A DNA stretch of 64,000 bases, taken from positions 39,367-103,366 of the forward strand of contig JALOTD010000012.1 of NCBI GenBank assembly GCA_025458105.1, in the 5' to 3' direction. The stretch comes from Tabrizicola sp. (lineage in GTDB: Bacteria > Pseudomonadota > Alphaproteobacteria > Rhodobacterales > Rhodobacteraceae). A program made the translations under genes and the position numbers. Under the pieces are notes generated by a model. That model did no database searches. It saw only the letters and a list, made by a program, of their open reading frames with translations, and was not told the origin of the DNA. This document shows positions 47,764-56,131 of this stretch, piece by piece. Numbering within the stretch: position 1 is the stretch's first letter; the number at the start of each line of letters is the position of its first letter.

Positions 47764-50102
47764 TGCGCGGCCTGGTCTTCGCCCTTCTGGTCGTCCTGAA
47801 CCTGTCCCTGTCTGCCCGGCCCGCCCAGGCTGGGGCGGTCTTTGCCGCCATCGGGGCCTTCTTCACCTCTGGCTCGATCATCGCCCAGGTGATCGGTCGC
47901 ATCCTGATTTCGGTCGCGGCCTCAGCCTTGATGCAGGCCCTGGCGCCGAAGCCCAAGACCCCCGGCATCCGGACCGAGGTCGCACAGAATGGCGGGATCA
48001 ACCCCTGCTCTTTCGTGCTGATGAGCTATGCCACCGCAGGCAAGCGCAACAACCCACCGATGAGCCATGGCACGGCAGGCAAGACGCCGAACGCCTATCT
48101 GACCGAAGTGATCGAGCTGGGCTTCATCCCCGGACAGGCGCTGTCGGGCGTCATCATCAACGGCGAGCGGGTGACCCTGGGCGGTGCGCACCCGGACTAT
48201 GGCCCGACCGTGAACTCCGGCATCTACACCGGACATGCCTGGGTGAAATACTACAACGGCAGCCAAACCGTGGCCGACCCGATGCTGCTGGCCAAGTACG
48301 GCAGCTATCCGGAACGGCCCTGGTCGGCCGACATGGTGGGCACGGGGCTGTGCTACGCCATCGTGACCTTCCTTTTCAACCGCGAGAAGTACAACGCCTT
48401 CCCGACGGTCCTGTTCGAGGTCGTGGGCATTCCGCTATATGACCCGCGCAAGGACACGACAGTCGGAGGCTCGGGCGCGCACCGCTGGGCCAACAAGGCG
48501 ACCTGGGAACCGACGACGAACCCGGTCGTCGCGATCTACAACATCCTGCGCGGAATCGAGACGCCTGAGGGCTTTGTCTGGGGCGGCGGCATCCCGGCCG
48601 AGGACTTGCCGCTGGCCAGCTGGTTCGCTGCGATGAACGCCTGCGACGTGCTGGTCGACAACGGCGCGGGCGGGACGGAACGGCAGTACCGCGCGGGCTT
48701 CGAGGTGTCGGTCGACGACGAACCCGCCGACATCATCGCCGAGCTTCTGAAGGCCTGTTCCGGACAGATCGCAGAAGTCGGCGGCATCTGGAAGATCCGC
48801 GTGGGCGGGCCGGGCTTGTCGGTCCTGTCGATCACCGACGGCGACATCCTGACGACCGAGGCGCGCGACCTGACACCCTTCCCCGGCTTCACCTCCAGCT
48901 TCAACGGGGTCACCGCGAGCTACCCCGAACCCGGCATGCTGTGGGAACCGAAGGAAGCCCCGCCGCTGTACAACGCGACCTGGGAGGCAGAGGACCAGGG
49001 CCAGCGCCTGGTGGCCGACCTTGCCTTTCCGACGGTGCCCTACGGCGCGCAAGTGCGCCGCCTGATGGAAGCGATGATCCGCGAGGAACGCCGCTTTCTG
49101 CGCCACGGCCACACCCTGCCGCCCGACGCGGCGATCCTGGAACCCCTGGATGCCATCGCCTGGACCAGTTCCGCGAACGGCTACAGCGCCAAGGTCTTCG
49201 AAGTGGGCGAAGTCGTCGATCAGGTCTTCACCGTCCAGCAGACGATTGCGCTGCGCGAGCGTGACCCCGCCGACTATGTGAGCTCGGCCCCCACGCCGCC
49301 GGCGTTTGCCTCGCGCGCTGTGGTGCAGCCGCCGCCTCAGTTGCTGGAGGGGTTTGCGGTCACCGGCGTTTCGATCACGGACGCTGCCTCGGCCCCGCGC
49401 CGCCCAGGGCTGGAGCTGACCTGGGAGCCTGACCTGCCGGACGTCCGGGCGGTGATGTATGAAACCCGGCTGACCGCGACCGGCGTCGTCGTCAGCAGCG
49501 GGTCGACCGACAATGTCGCCGCGGGCAAGCTGGTGGTCAGCGATGGCCTGGTCGCATCGACCGCCTATCAGACCCGCACAAAGCCCGTCTGCGACCGCCC
49601 GACCGACTGGACCGCCTGGACCGCCGCGACCACGCCCGCCGCGCTGATCACCGCGCCGGACATCGCGGATCTCGCGGTGACCGAACAGTTCCAGACCATC
49701 GCCCTTGGCCCTTTCACCCGGGATTCCACGCCAAACGGCACGGTCGTTGCCACGCTGGACATGGGGGCTGTCGGGCCGGGGCTGATCTGGAACCGGGGCA
49801 TCCAGTTCGAGGCGCGCCTGGCGACCTTTGTGACCGACGATTACCGGATCGAGTTGCAGCGCCGGTTCCGCGAGCTGGGCCGGGCCTTCACGGCATGGGA
49901 GCAGGTGTCCGTCTGGCAAAAGGCGGGCTCGATCGCTGGTTCAGACGATGTATGGGACCAGCGCACAGGCGAGGGAGGTGTGCGCGGGACCTATCAGGAT
50001 TTCGAGTACCGCCTGATCGTGATCACCCGCCCGACATCGGGCGCGGGATCATACCAGTGGCTGCGCAACATCTATCTGACCGTCGCTCGGGTGACCAAAT
50101 GA
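47760..50102 (+). CDS. tail tip/host-specificity protein (J-like)
   Basis: 780 aa from the GTG at 47760 (or ATG 47763). An N-terminal signal-like helix (GLVFALLVVLNLSLSARPAQAG) and a glycine/alanine segment are followed by strand-rich tail-hub domains (AWVKYYNGSQTV, EDLPLASWFAAMNACDVLVDN, DEPADIIAELLKACSGQIAEVGG). A fibronectin-like section lies around residues 530-630 (GLELTWEPDLPDVRAVMYETR). It forms the tip that contacts the host. The helix at the start is likewise seen in lambda I/J relatives. Confidence 0.85.
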   Translation: MMRGLVFALLVVLNLSLSARPAQAGAVFAAIGAFFTSGSIIAQVIGRILISVAASALMQALAPKPKTPGIRTEVAQNGGINPCSFVLMSYATAGKRNNPPMSHGTAGKTPNAYLTEVIELGFIPGQALSGVIINGERVTLGGAHPDYGPTVNSGIYTGHAWVKYYNGSQTVADPMLLAKYGSYPERPWSADMVGTGLCYAIVTFLFNREKYNAFPTVLFEVVGIPLYDPRKDTTVGGSGAHRWANKATWEPTTNPVVAIYNILRGIETPEGFVWGGGIPAEDLPLASWFAAMNACDVLVDNGAGGTERQYRAGFEVSVDDEPADIIAELLKACSGQIAEVGGIWKIRVGGPGLSVLSITDGDILTTEARDLTPFPGFTSSFNGVTASYPEPGMLWEPKEAPPLYNATWEAEDQGQRLVADLAFPTVPYGAQVRRLMEAMIREERRFLRHGHTLPPDAAILEPLDAIAWTSSANGYSAKVFEVGEVVDQVFTVQQTIALRERDPADYVSSAPTPPAFASRAVVQPPPQLLEGFAVTGVSITDAASAPRRPGLELTWEPDLPDVRAVMYETRLTATGVVVSSGSTDNVAAGKLVVSDGLVASTAYQTRTKPVCDRPTDWTAWTAATTPAALITAPDIADLAVTEQFQTIALGPFTRDSTPNGTVVATLDMGAVGPGLIWNRGIQFEARLATFVTDDYRIELQRRFRELGRAFTAWEQVSVWQKAGSIAGSDDVWDQRTGEGGVRGTYQDFEYRLIVITRPTSGAGSYQWLRNIYLTVARVTK

Positions 50103-50710
50103 TTGCCTTCGCCATCATCGGGCCGGACGGCATTCCGACCGGAGGCGGCATCCGCCGCACACTGCCCGAGGGTGCCGTGCCCCTGACCGCGCCGTTCACC
50201 ACTGCCGATCTGCCGCGCTTGCGCTGGCAGGATGGTGTCTGGGTAGAGCGCGTCGACCTGACGCCGGACCCGACGCCGGACCCGGAAGCCTTCGCTGCGG
50301 CGCAGTTGGCCCGCGCGCGCTTGGATGCAGTGGACCGGATCAACGCCGCGACCGATGCCTTCCGCCGCCGGTTCTATACCGACATCACCGGGCAGGATGC
50401 GCTCTATCTGGAAAAGCGGGCCGAGGCGCTGGCCTACGTGCGTGAGGCCGAAGAGTCGGGTGAACCGAAAGACCTGGCCGACTATCCCCTGATCGCGAAC
50501 GAGATCGGCGTGACCGCCCCGACGCCTTGGCAGCTGGCGCAAATCTGGCTGCATCTGAGCGGGGCCTTCAAATCCATCGGTGCGGCCACGGAACGGCCCC
50601 GCCAAATCGCCCTGAACGCCGTCGCCCTGGCTCGCGACCAGGACGAGCTTTTCACCATCCAGGACACCTTCACCCAGGCGCTGAGCCGCCTTTTGCAACA
50701 GGACCTCTGA
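50099..50710 (+). CDS. tail fibre-associated protein
   Basis: 203 aa from the ATG at 50099. The N-terminus (AIIGPDGIPTGGGIRRTLPEGAVPL) resembles short tail fibre assembly proteins. The second half is helical (VDRINAATDAFRRRFYTDITGQDALYLEKRAEA), a pattern common after tip genes. The function is inferred from position. Confidence 0.6.
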   Translation: MIAFAIIGPDGIPTGGGIRRTLPEGAVPLTAPFTTADLPRLRWQDGVWVERVDLTPDPTPDPEAFAAAQLARARLDAVDRINAATDAFRRRFYTDITGQDALYLEKRAEALAYVREAEESGEPKDLADYPLIANEIGVTAPTPWQLAQIWLHLSGAFKSIGAATERPRQIALNAVALARDQDELFTIQDTFTQALSRLLQQDL

Positions 50711-50712
50711 CC

Positions 50713-51114
50713 ATGGCCTTCCAGTTCTCAACCGCTGTTCGAAACGCCGCCCTCGACGCGATGGAAACCGCGATCGGGGCCTCGCCCGTGCTGGAGCTGC
50801 GCACCGGCGCTCCGCCCGCCAGCTGCGCGGCTGCCGACACGGGCACGCTCCTCGCCTCGATGGCCCTGCCTGCCGATTTCATGGCTGCGGCCTCGGGCGG
50901 GTCCAAGGCCCTGTCGGGCACCTGGCAGGACATGGCCGCCGACGCCGCCGGGACCGCCGCACACTTCCGGATCAAGCAGGGTGCTACCTGTCACGTCCAG
51001 GGCACCGTGACCGCGACCGGCGGCGGGGGCGACATGACGATCGACAACCCCGTCCTTGCCCTTGGCCAACAGGTCAGCGTCACGGCCTTCACCCTGACCG
51101 CAGGGGGTGCGTGA
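50713..51114 (+). CDS. small beta-rich virion protein
   Basis: 133 aa. AFQFSTAVRNAALDAMETAIGASPVLELRTGAPPASCAAAD, followed by glycine- and threonine-rich strands (VQGTVTATGGGGDMTIDNPVL). Similar proteins follow the tip gene in many siphophages of alphaproteobacteria and are taken as tail decorations. Confidence 0.6.
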   Translation: MAFQFSTAVRNAALDAMETAIGASPVLELRTGAPPASCAAADTGTLLASMALPADFMAAASGGSKALSGTWQDMAADAAGTAAHFRIKQGATCHVQGTVTATGGGGDMTIDNPVLALGQQVSVTAFTLTAGGA

Positions 51115-51287
51115 TGCTGATCCCGTCTGTCGGCCAGAAGGTGCGCGTGCTGGACCCCTTCACCGAAAGCTTTCCCGCAGTCTACGAGATCATCGAGATC
51201 GTGACCCATCCCGACGGCCAGATCGTCTGCATCCTGCCCGATGACGCGGGCGGCTTTGATCCGAAATACCTGGAGGCAGCGGCATGA
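51114..51287 (+). CDS. 57-aa protein in the fibre operon
   Basis: ATG at 51114 shares a base with the preceding stop; the stop at 51285-51287 overlaps the next ATG. The sequence (LIPSVGQKVRVLDPFTESFP, later IVCILPDDAGGFDP) is small and strand-rich. Tight coupling on both sides supports it as a gene. Confidence 0.6.
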   Translation: MLIPSVGQKVRVLDPFTESFPAVYEIIEIVTHPDGQIVCILPDDAGGFDPKYLEAAA

Positions 51288-52117
51288 CGATCAGCACGCT
51301 CGACGCACTTTTCAATGCCATGGCCAACAACAGTTCCCGCTTCGTGGTGAACAAGACCAGCATCGCGAACCAGACCGCCGGGCAGCTGGCCAGCATGTGG
51401 CGCGCAGCGGGCCAGCCTGCGCAAGCGGCCATCCCCGGAACGACGCCGGAAGTCCCGACCGAGGCGACACTGGGAGCCATCGACTTCGCCAGCCAGACCT
51501 CGCCTGCCACATCCTATCTGCCGTGGATAGTGCTGAACTCTGGCAACACGGGCGGCGGGTTCGAGATCCACGACCGGGTCGCCCACATGGGCGGTCTGGT
51601 CCTGAACGTGACAACCGCCCAGAACATTACCGGGCTTGACCTGAACACGATTGGTCTTCCGGCCGAACGTCGCGGCGCGGCCGACTTCAGCGACCTGCAA
51701 TGGTTTCTGGAGGTCTACACCGACGGGGGTGCGACGGCCTCGAACGCGACGATTGCCGTCACCTATGACGACGCCACGACAGGCAACCTGAACGTGGTCG
51801 CGGTCGGCGGCAGCTTGCGGGCCGGGCGGTTCATCCCGCTGATCCCGTTTATCCCGACGGCAAAACAGGGGCGCAAGATCGGGGCGATCAACAGCGTCAC
51901 GCTCAGCGCCTCGACCGGGACGGCGGGGAACTTCGGTTTCACTTGCACCCGGCAGCGCACGGCCAAGGCCTTCGGTCTGGCCAACAACCCGGTCACGCTG
52001 ACCTGGCAGGACGGCGCGCCAGAGATCCAGAACGACAGTTGCCTGATGATCGCGATCCTGTGCGCAACGACCAGCACCGGGGCTGTTGCTGGCCAGGGCA
52101 AGATCTCGCACGGGTAG
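51284..52117 (+). CDS. tail fibre-like protein
   Basis: 277 aa. N-terminal short helices (STLDALFNAMANNSSRFVV) are followed by a strand-rich part (GGLVLNVTTAQNITGLDLNT, ATIAVTYDDATTGNLNVVAVGG). The composition fits a fibre or receptor-binding protein; no family named. Confidence 0.55.
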   Translation: MTISTLDALFNAMANNSSRFVVNKTSIANQTAGQLASMWRAAGQPAQAAIPGTTPEVPTEATLGAIDFASQTSPATSYLPWIVLNSGNTGGGFEIHDRVAHMGGLVLNVTTAQNITGLDLNTIGLPAERRGAADFSDLQWFLEVYTDGGATASNATIAVTYDDATTGNLNVVAVGGSLRAGRFIPLIPFIPTAKQGRKIGAINSVTLSASTGTAGNFGFTCTRQRTAKAFGLANNPVTLTWQDGAPEIQNDSCLMIAILCATTSTGAVAGQGKISHG

Positions 52118-52120
52118 GTC

Positions 52121-52795
52121 ATGACGCTCCTTCGCCTGCATCCGGACCTGTCGATCGACCCGGCGCTCTTTGCCGAGCCGTCGGTCGCTGGCCTGATCGC
52201 GCGGAACGCCTTCTTCGGCGCGGCTCCCACCGGGGCCGTCCTGACCGGGGCTGGTGTGCTGCCCCTGACAGGCTCGGCCGAGGCGCGGGCGCAGGCCAAG
52301 GGCCAGGCATCCGGCACCTTGCCACTGGGCGGTTCTGCCACCGGTGCAGCACGGGCGACCGGGCAGGCAGCGGGGACCTTGCCCCTGTCAGGCAGCGCGA
52401 CCGGGCGGGTGCTGGCCACGGCCCAGGCCTCGGGCATTCTGCCGCTAACCGGGACGGCATCTGCGGTTGCGCGTGCTTCGGCCATGGCATCGGGCACCCT
52501 GCCCCTGGGCGGAAGTTCCCAGGCCCAGGCGCTGGCCAGGGCTTCGGCCTTTGGCGAGCTGCCCCTGGGAGGCACGGCCGAGGGCGCGGCGCTGGCCCGT
52601 GCCGAAGCGGCGGGGGTTCTGCCGCTAAGCGGTACTGCCACGGCCCTGGGCAGCGTGCCTGTGGACTATTCGACCGGGCGGCTGGCCTTCGCCTCGGACC
52701 GGCCCCGTGCGGGCAGGCTTCGGACCGATGCCACCCGACGCGGCACCCTTTTGAACTCCGCCCGCAGGGGCAAGCTCCTGGAGCTGAACGCATGA
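52121..52795 (+). CDS. repeat-containing fibre protein
   Basis: 224 aa. Residues 45-164 are six exact-length 20-residue repeats with the consensus G-x-L-P-L-x-G-S/T-A followed by an Ala-rich half. A partial seventh (GVLPLSGTATAL) follows. The C-terminus is basic (RRGTLLNSARRGKLLELN). Each repeat could form one turn of a beta-helix-like shaft. It lies among fibre genes, so an adhesive shaft is plausible. Confidence 0.65.
   Translation: MTLLRLHPDLSIDPALFAEPSVAGLIARNAFFGAAPTGAVLTGAGVLPLTGSAEARAQAKGQASGTLPLGGSATGAARATGQAAGTLPLSGSATGRVLATAQASGILPLTGTASAVARASAMASGTLPLGGSSQAQALARASAFGELPLGGTAEGAALARAEAAGVLPLSGTATALGSVPVDYSTGRLAFASDRPRAGRLRTDATRRGTLLNSARRGKLLELNA
52253..52648 (+). repeat. 60-bp in-frame tandem repeats
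   Basis: Six 60-bp units (52253-52612) and a 36-bp partial unit encode the 20-residue repeats. The units are diverged at DNA level, so copy-number change by slippage is possible but not recent. Confidence 0.75.
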
Positions 52796-53148
52796 GCAAG
52801 ATCTTCACCATCCGCGCCGGCAACCGCCGTCCCTGGCTGGCCTATGACTTTGGCTTCAGCCTGGTCGAGGCGACGGGCGTGACCTTCAGCGCACGGGATG
52901 CAGCGACCGGCGCGGTCTTCATCGACAACCAGCCCGCCCAGATCGCCGACGGCACCTATATCGTGAACGGGGTCCAGGAGGTGCTGACGCCTGCCGACGG
53001 CGTCGCCTTCTACGCCTGGGGGCCGACCGACACGGCGGTGGAACGGAAAAGCGCGCTGTGCCTCTTTCACATCACCTGGTCCCCCGGCGTCTCCGAAAGC
53101 ATGCCTTCCGACGGCTACGAAAAGATCGCCATCGTCGACAACTTCTGA
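52792..53148 (+). CDS. last structural-operon protein
   Basis: 118 aa from the ATG at 52792 (ATGA overlap). IFTIRAGNRRPWLAYDFGFSLVEATGVTFSARDAATGAVF resembles the beta-domain of phage baseplate-upper/fibre proteins. It ends the late operon; a hairpin follows. Confidence 0.6.
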   Translation: MSKIFTIRAGNRRPWLAYDFGFSLVEATGVTFSARDAATGAVFIDNQPAQIADGTYIVNGVQEVLTPADGVAFYAWGPTDTAVERKSALCLFHITWSPGVSESMPSDGYEKIAIVDNF

Positions 53149-53166
53149 CGTCCCGCACGGGCGTTC

Positions 53167-53190
53167 GAAGGGGTGTTGAAGCACCCCTTC
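53167..53190. terminator. 9-bp-stem hairpin after the late operon
   Basis: GAAGGGGTG (53167-53175) pairs with CACCCCTTC (53182-53190) around TTGAAG. It is followed by AAAACGGGG, without a T run. It marks the end of the structural operon before the accessory genes. Confidence 0.55.
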
Positions 53191-53292
53191 AAAACGGGGT
53201 CCCGCATCACCAAGGCCCCGCCGACCAGACGAACCTTATGGCCGCGCCCGCACCCCGGAAGGTCGGGCAGAACCGTTAAGGAATCGTGCCAA

Positions 53293-54102
53293 ATGCCCCA
53301 GCTGGACGTTCACCCGATCCGCCCGATTGCCCCCTACCTCGGCGGCAAGCGCAACCTGGCCAAGCGCCTCTGCGCCATCATCGACCGCGACACCCACGAC
53401 ACCTATGCCGAGCCCTTCGTCGGCATGGGCGGCATCTTCCTGCGGCGGACACGACGTCCACGGGCCGAGTTCATCAATGACCGGCACCGCGAGGTCTACA
53501 CCCTGTTCCGGATGCTTCAGGAGCACTACGTCGCCTTCCTCGATCTCCTCCGATTCCAGATCACGACCCAGGCCAACTTCGACCGCCTGGTCGCCGTCGC
53601 CCCTGAGACCCTGACCGACCTGCAACGGGCGGCGCGCTTCCTCTACCTTCAGCGCCTGGCATTCGGCGGCAAGATCAGCGGGCGCAACTTTGGCGTGGCG
53701 ACCGAGCGCCCGGCGAGGTTCAACCTGACGACGCTGGAGCCGGACCTGGAGGCCCTGCACACGCGCCTGTCCGGCGTCACCGTCATGAACCTGGACTATG
53801 CCGCCTTCATCGACCGGCTGGACCGTCCAGGCACGCTCTTCTACCTCGACCCGCCCTACTACGGAAACGAGGGCGACTATGGGCCCGGCCTCTTCACCCG
53901 CGCCCGATTCGAGGACATGGCCGAGCAGCTCGGGCGGCTGAAGGGCCGGTTCCTCCTGTCCCTGAACGACCACCCCGACGTCCGCCAGATCTTCGCCCGG
54001 TTCCACCTGACCGAGGTCCGGACGACCTATTCGGTGGGGTCGAAGAAGACGGTTGAGGAGGCCAGCCGGGGCGAGCTGATCATCTCGAATTGGCCGGTTT
54101 GA
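53293..54102 (+). CDS. D12-class DNA adenine methylase (Dam-like)
   Basis: 269 aa from the ATG at 53293. Motif X/I is PYLGGKRNLAKRL and YAEPFVGMGGIFLRR; the catalytic motif IV is YLDPPYYGNEGDYG. The order matches Dam and phage DpnM-type enzymes that make N6-methyladenine, probably in a short palindrome. It has its own position after the late-operon hairpin, typical of an accessory gene. Likely roles are protection from host restriction and timing of transposition. Confidence 0.92.
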   Translation: MPQLDVHPIRPIAPYLGGKRNLAKRLCAIIDRDTHDTYAEPFVGMGGIFLRRTRRPRAEFINDRHREVYTLFRMLQEHYVAFLDLLRFQITTQANFDRLVAVAPETLTDLQRAARFLYLQRLAFGGKISGRNFGVATERPARFNLTTLEPDLEALHTRLSGVTVMNLDYAAFIDRLDRPGTLFYLDPPYYGNEGDYGPGLFTRARFEDMAEQLGRLKGRFLLSLNDHPDVRQIFARFHLTEVRTTYSVGSKKTVEEASRGELIISNWPV

Positions 54103-54169
54103 AGGGTGGCGCAGGAGGGCGGTAACCGGTATCCTCACCGGACCGTCCGCTGCCAAAAGGACCGCTGCC

Positions 54170-54436
54170 ATGGCCCAAGAAATCACTGACCTTGCCTCGC
54201 TGATTCACGATGCCCGCGCCCAGAAGAAAGGGAACCGCGAGTTCGCTCTGTTCAGCAACAATGATGGGAGCTGGACTGCGCAAATTGGCAACCTTGATGC
54301 TCCTAGCGTCAGGTTGGGCGAGGGTCGTCCAGAAATCGAAGAAGAGGGGGCAAGCCCAGAAGAGGCAGTCGGCCACCTGATCAAGACCATGCAGATTGGG
54401 CCCCGGCATGATTACCTGATCGGCCAGAACGATTGA
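54170..54436 (+). CDS. hypothetical accessory protein
   Basis: 88 aa. LIHDARAQKKGNREFALFSNNDGSWTAQIGN then an acidic region (GRPEIEEEGASPEEAVGHLI). No family recognised. Its stop overlaps the TTG of the nuclease gene. Confidence 0.5.
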   Translation: MAQEITDLASLIHDARAQKKGNREFALFSNNDGSWTAQIGNLDAPSVRLGEGRPEIEEEGASPEEAVGHLIKTMQIGPRHDYLIGQND

Positions 54437-54762
54437 ATCTTCTTTCCCTGATCCTGACCCTGACCGGTGCTCTGGTCGTGGATGGCGACACGCTGAAGCT
54501 TGACGGCCAGCGCTACCGGCTCTGGGGGATCGATGCGCCAGAACGGGATGAACCCGGTGGCCCGGCCGCGACCCGCGCCCTGCGCCAGATCATCGGCCGC
54601 GACCGGCTGACCTGCGATGTCCTGGACGTCGACCGATACGGTCGCCCTGTCGTTCACTGCACCCTTCCCGATGGCTCGGACCCATCCTGCACGCTCGTCT
54701 CTCAGGGCCATGCGCAGGACTGGCCAAAGTATTCCGGGGGCCACTATGCCGCCTGCGAATGA
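54433..54762 (+). CDS. thermonuclease-like (SNase) protein
   Basis: 109 aa with a TTG start at 54433. A short hydrophobic N-terminus (LLSLILTLTGA) may act as a signal or anchor. The SNase core is visible: VVDGDTLKLDGQRYRLWGIDAPERDEPGG and DRYGRPVVHCTL with the Asp, Arg and Glu positions of the active site. It ends early but includes the main catalytic parts. Possible roles are host DNA breakdown or superinfection defence. Confidence 0.8.
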   Translation: MNLLSLILTLTGALVVDGDTLKLDGQRYRLWGIDAPERDEPGGPAATRALRQIIGRDRLTCDVLDVDRYGRPVVHCTLPDGSDPSCTLVSQGHAQDWPKYSGGHYAACE

Positions 54763-54943
54763 CCAGCCGATGGTCTGGCCGAAGACCGTCCCCGAAGACC
54801 TCCGTCGCCGCCTCGAGGGCGTCCTCGGCTACCGCCAGTTCGGCCCGGCCGAGATCTGGGACGAGCTGCGTGAGTGGCTTGAGAAGCAGGGCATAGAACC
54901 CCCTTTGAACGCCCCGTTAAACCCGCCCGTGAAGGACCCGTAA
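54746..54943 (+). CDS. last prophage gene, small protein
   Basis: 65 aa from the ATG at 54746, overlapping the nuclease gene by 17 bases. TVPEDLRRRLEGVLGYRQFGPAEIWDELREWL is helical and acidic, ending in a Pro/Asn tail (PPLNAPLNPPVKDP). The 3' end (TTGAACGCCCCGTTAAACCC) probably doubles as part of the right phage end. Confidence 0.5.
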   Translation: MPPANDQPMVWPKTVPEDLRRRLEGVLGYRQFGPAEIWDELREWLEKQGIEPPLNAPLNPPVKDP

Positions 54944-54944
54944 G

Positions 54945-55037
54945 CAACCCTTCCGCTAGCGCCACGACAGAAGCGTTCTGCTGCAGACTCTGTTGTCAAA
55001 CCTTGCAAACTCTGGTGGCGAGCCACAGCCGCCGTGG
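54945..55037 (+). repeat. diverged direct repeat, right copy
   Basis: This stretch begins just after the last phage gene and aligns with 13272-13368 in the same orientation. The strongest block is CTGTTGTCAAACC (left copy CTGCTGTCAGACC), continuing into TGGCGAGCCAC. Its start is the best hint to the right phage border. The unit may be a chromosomal repeat family. Confidence 0.5.
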
Positions 55038-55075
55038 GATGATGCAGAGCCGAGCCTCGGCGCCGAAATACTCAC

Positions 55076-55122
55076 TTGACGATATTTGGATCGTTCCATA
55101 TAGGAATAGGAACGATCCAAAT
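55076..55122 (+). promoter_or_regulatory. promoter with overlapping 14-bp inverted-repeat operator
   Basis: A sigma70-like promoter is TTGACG (55076-55081), 17 bp, TATAGG (55099-55104). ATTTGGATCGTTCC (55084-55097) and its exact complement GGAACGATCCAAAT (55109-55122) flank the -10 element. Each arm is itself a dyad (TGGA-N4-TCCA, with variations). A repressor bound here would block the Gfo/Idh operon. A 12-bp copy of one arm lies at 58618-58629. Confidence 0.82.
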
Positions 55123-55135
55123 TTTGGAGGCTGGG

Positions 55136-56131
55136 ATGCGCTGGGGGTTGATTGGGGCAAGCACCATCGCCGACCAGCACATGATCTCGGCCATTCGCGA
55201 GTCTGGCTCAGACATCGTCGCCCTGATCAGTTCCACCCAATCCCGCGCGCAGGACATGGCCCATCGGCATGGGATCCCAAAACACGGGACAGACCTGTCG
55301 GCCCTTCTTGCCGATCCGGCAATTGCGGCTGTCTACATTTCTTCCACCAATGAAAAGCATCACGCTCAGGCCATGGCCGCGATCGCCGCTGGCAAGCATG
55401 TTCTGTGTGAAAAGCCGCTGGCCATGACGCTGACCGAAGCGGTCGAAATGGTGCAGGCCGCAGAAAAGGCAGGCGTGGTCTTCGCCACGAACCACCACTT
55501 GCGCTGCTCCGGCTCGCATCGGGCTGTCCGCGACATCGTTCGTTCAGGTCGGATCGGGCGCGTGCTGTCACTGCGCCTTTTTCACGCCGTCCACCTGCCA
55601 CCGCACCTGCAGGGCTGGCGCATCGACAACTCCGCGGCGGGGGGCGGCGTAATCCCCGACATCACCGTCCACGACGCCGACGTGGCGCGCTTCCTGCTGG
55701 GGGAAACCCCGGTCTCCGTCGTCGCCCAAATGGGGGCCAGCGGCATGGGGCAGGGGGTCGAGGATTCGGCCATGTCGGTCTGGACGACGCCCTCGGGCGC
55801 AATGGTGCAAAGCCACGAAAGCTTCACCCATCCCTTCGCCGGGTCGGGGCTGGAGGTGCATGGGACCGAAGGCTCCATCTTCGCGCGGGGCGTGATGACG
55901 CAACTGCCGGTGGGAGAAATCGAACTCGTCACCGCCAAGGGCCGCGAAGCCGTGCCCTATTCCCCGCACAACCTCTACCTTCAGGGCGTTACTGAATTCC
56001 TGGCCGCCGTTGCCGGGCAGGCCGCCCCGGCTGCGACCGGAGAAGACGGCATCGCCTCGCTTGCCGTGGCGCTGGCCGTGCGCGAAGCTGCGCGCACCGG
56101 CCAGTCCCAGCGCGTGAAGGTTTCCGCATGA
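55136..56131 (+). CDS. Gfo/Idh/MocA-family oxidoreductase
   Basis: 331 aa from the ATG at 55136 (TTTGGAGG upstream). The N-terminal Rossmann fold starts MRWGLIGASTIADQHMISAI. The family EKP motif is in GKHVLCEKPLAMTLTEA, and the catalytic region includes GGGVIPDITVHDADVARFLLG with the expected Asp/His. These NAD(P)-dependent enzymes act on sugars, inositols and related compounds. It is the first gene of an operon with CoA-transferase, hydratase and aldehyde dehydrogenase. Confidence 0.88.
   Translation: MRWGLIGASTIADQHMISAIRESGSDIVALISSTQSRAQDMAHRHGIPKHGTDLSALLADPAIAAVYISSTNEKHHAQAMAAIAAGKHVLCEKPLAMTLTEAVEMVQAAEKAGVVFATNHHLRCSGSHRAVRDIVRSGRIGRVLSLRLFHAVHLPPHLQGWRIDNSAAGGGVIPDITVHDADVARFLLGETPVSVVAQMGASGMGQGVEDSAMSVWTTPSGAMVQSHESFTHPFAGSGLEVHGTEGSIFARGVMTQLPVGEIELVTAKGREAVPYSPHNLYLQGVTEFLAAVAGQAAPAATGEDGIASLAVALAVREAARTGQSQRVKVSA

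Larger units (their letters stand above)
13370..54946. mobile_element. Mu-like transposable prophage with siphovirus-type tail
   Basis: About 41.5 kb; the ends are approximate within about 100 bp. The gene order follows Mu: leftward repressor, rightward early genes with DDE transposase A and ATPase B, GemA, Mor-like activator, lysis, gp27/gp28 terminase, gp29 portal, F, G, I/Z, T, gp35-gp37. It then switches to a non-contractile tail module with tail tube, frameshifted chaperone pair, tape measure and tip protein, as in B3/D3112- and RcapMu-like phages. Nearly all structural genes are intact, so the element could be inducible. It separates a catabolic cluster from a sugar/CoA operon. Confidence 0.93.

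Noticed and set aside
52253..52648. Regular 60-bp repeats considered as a CRISPR array
   Set aside because: The repeats are contiguous, in frame, and encode a periodic protein. There are no unique spacers and no cas genes.
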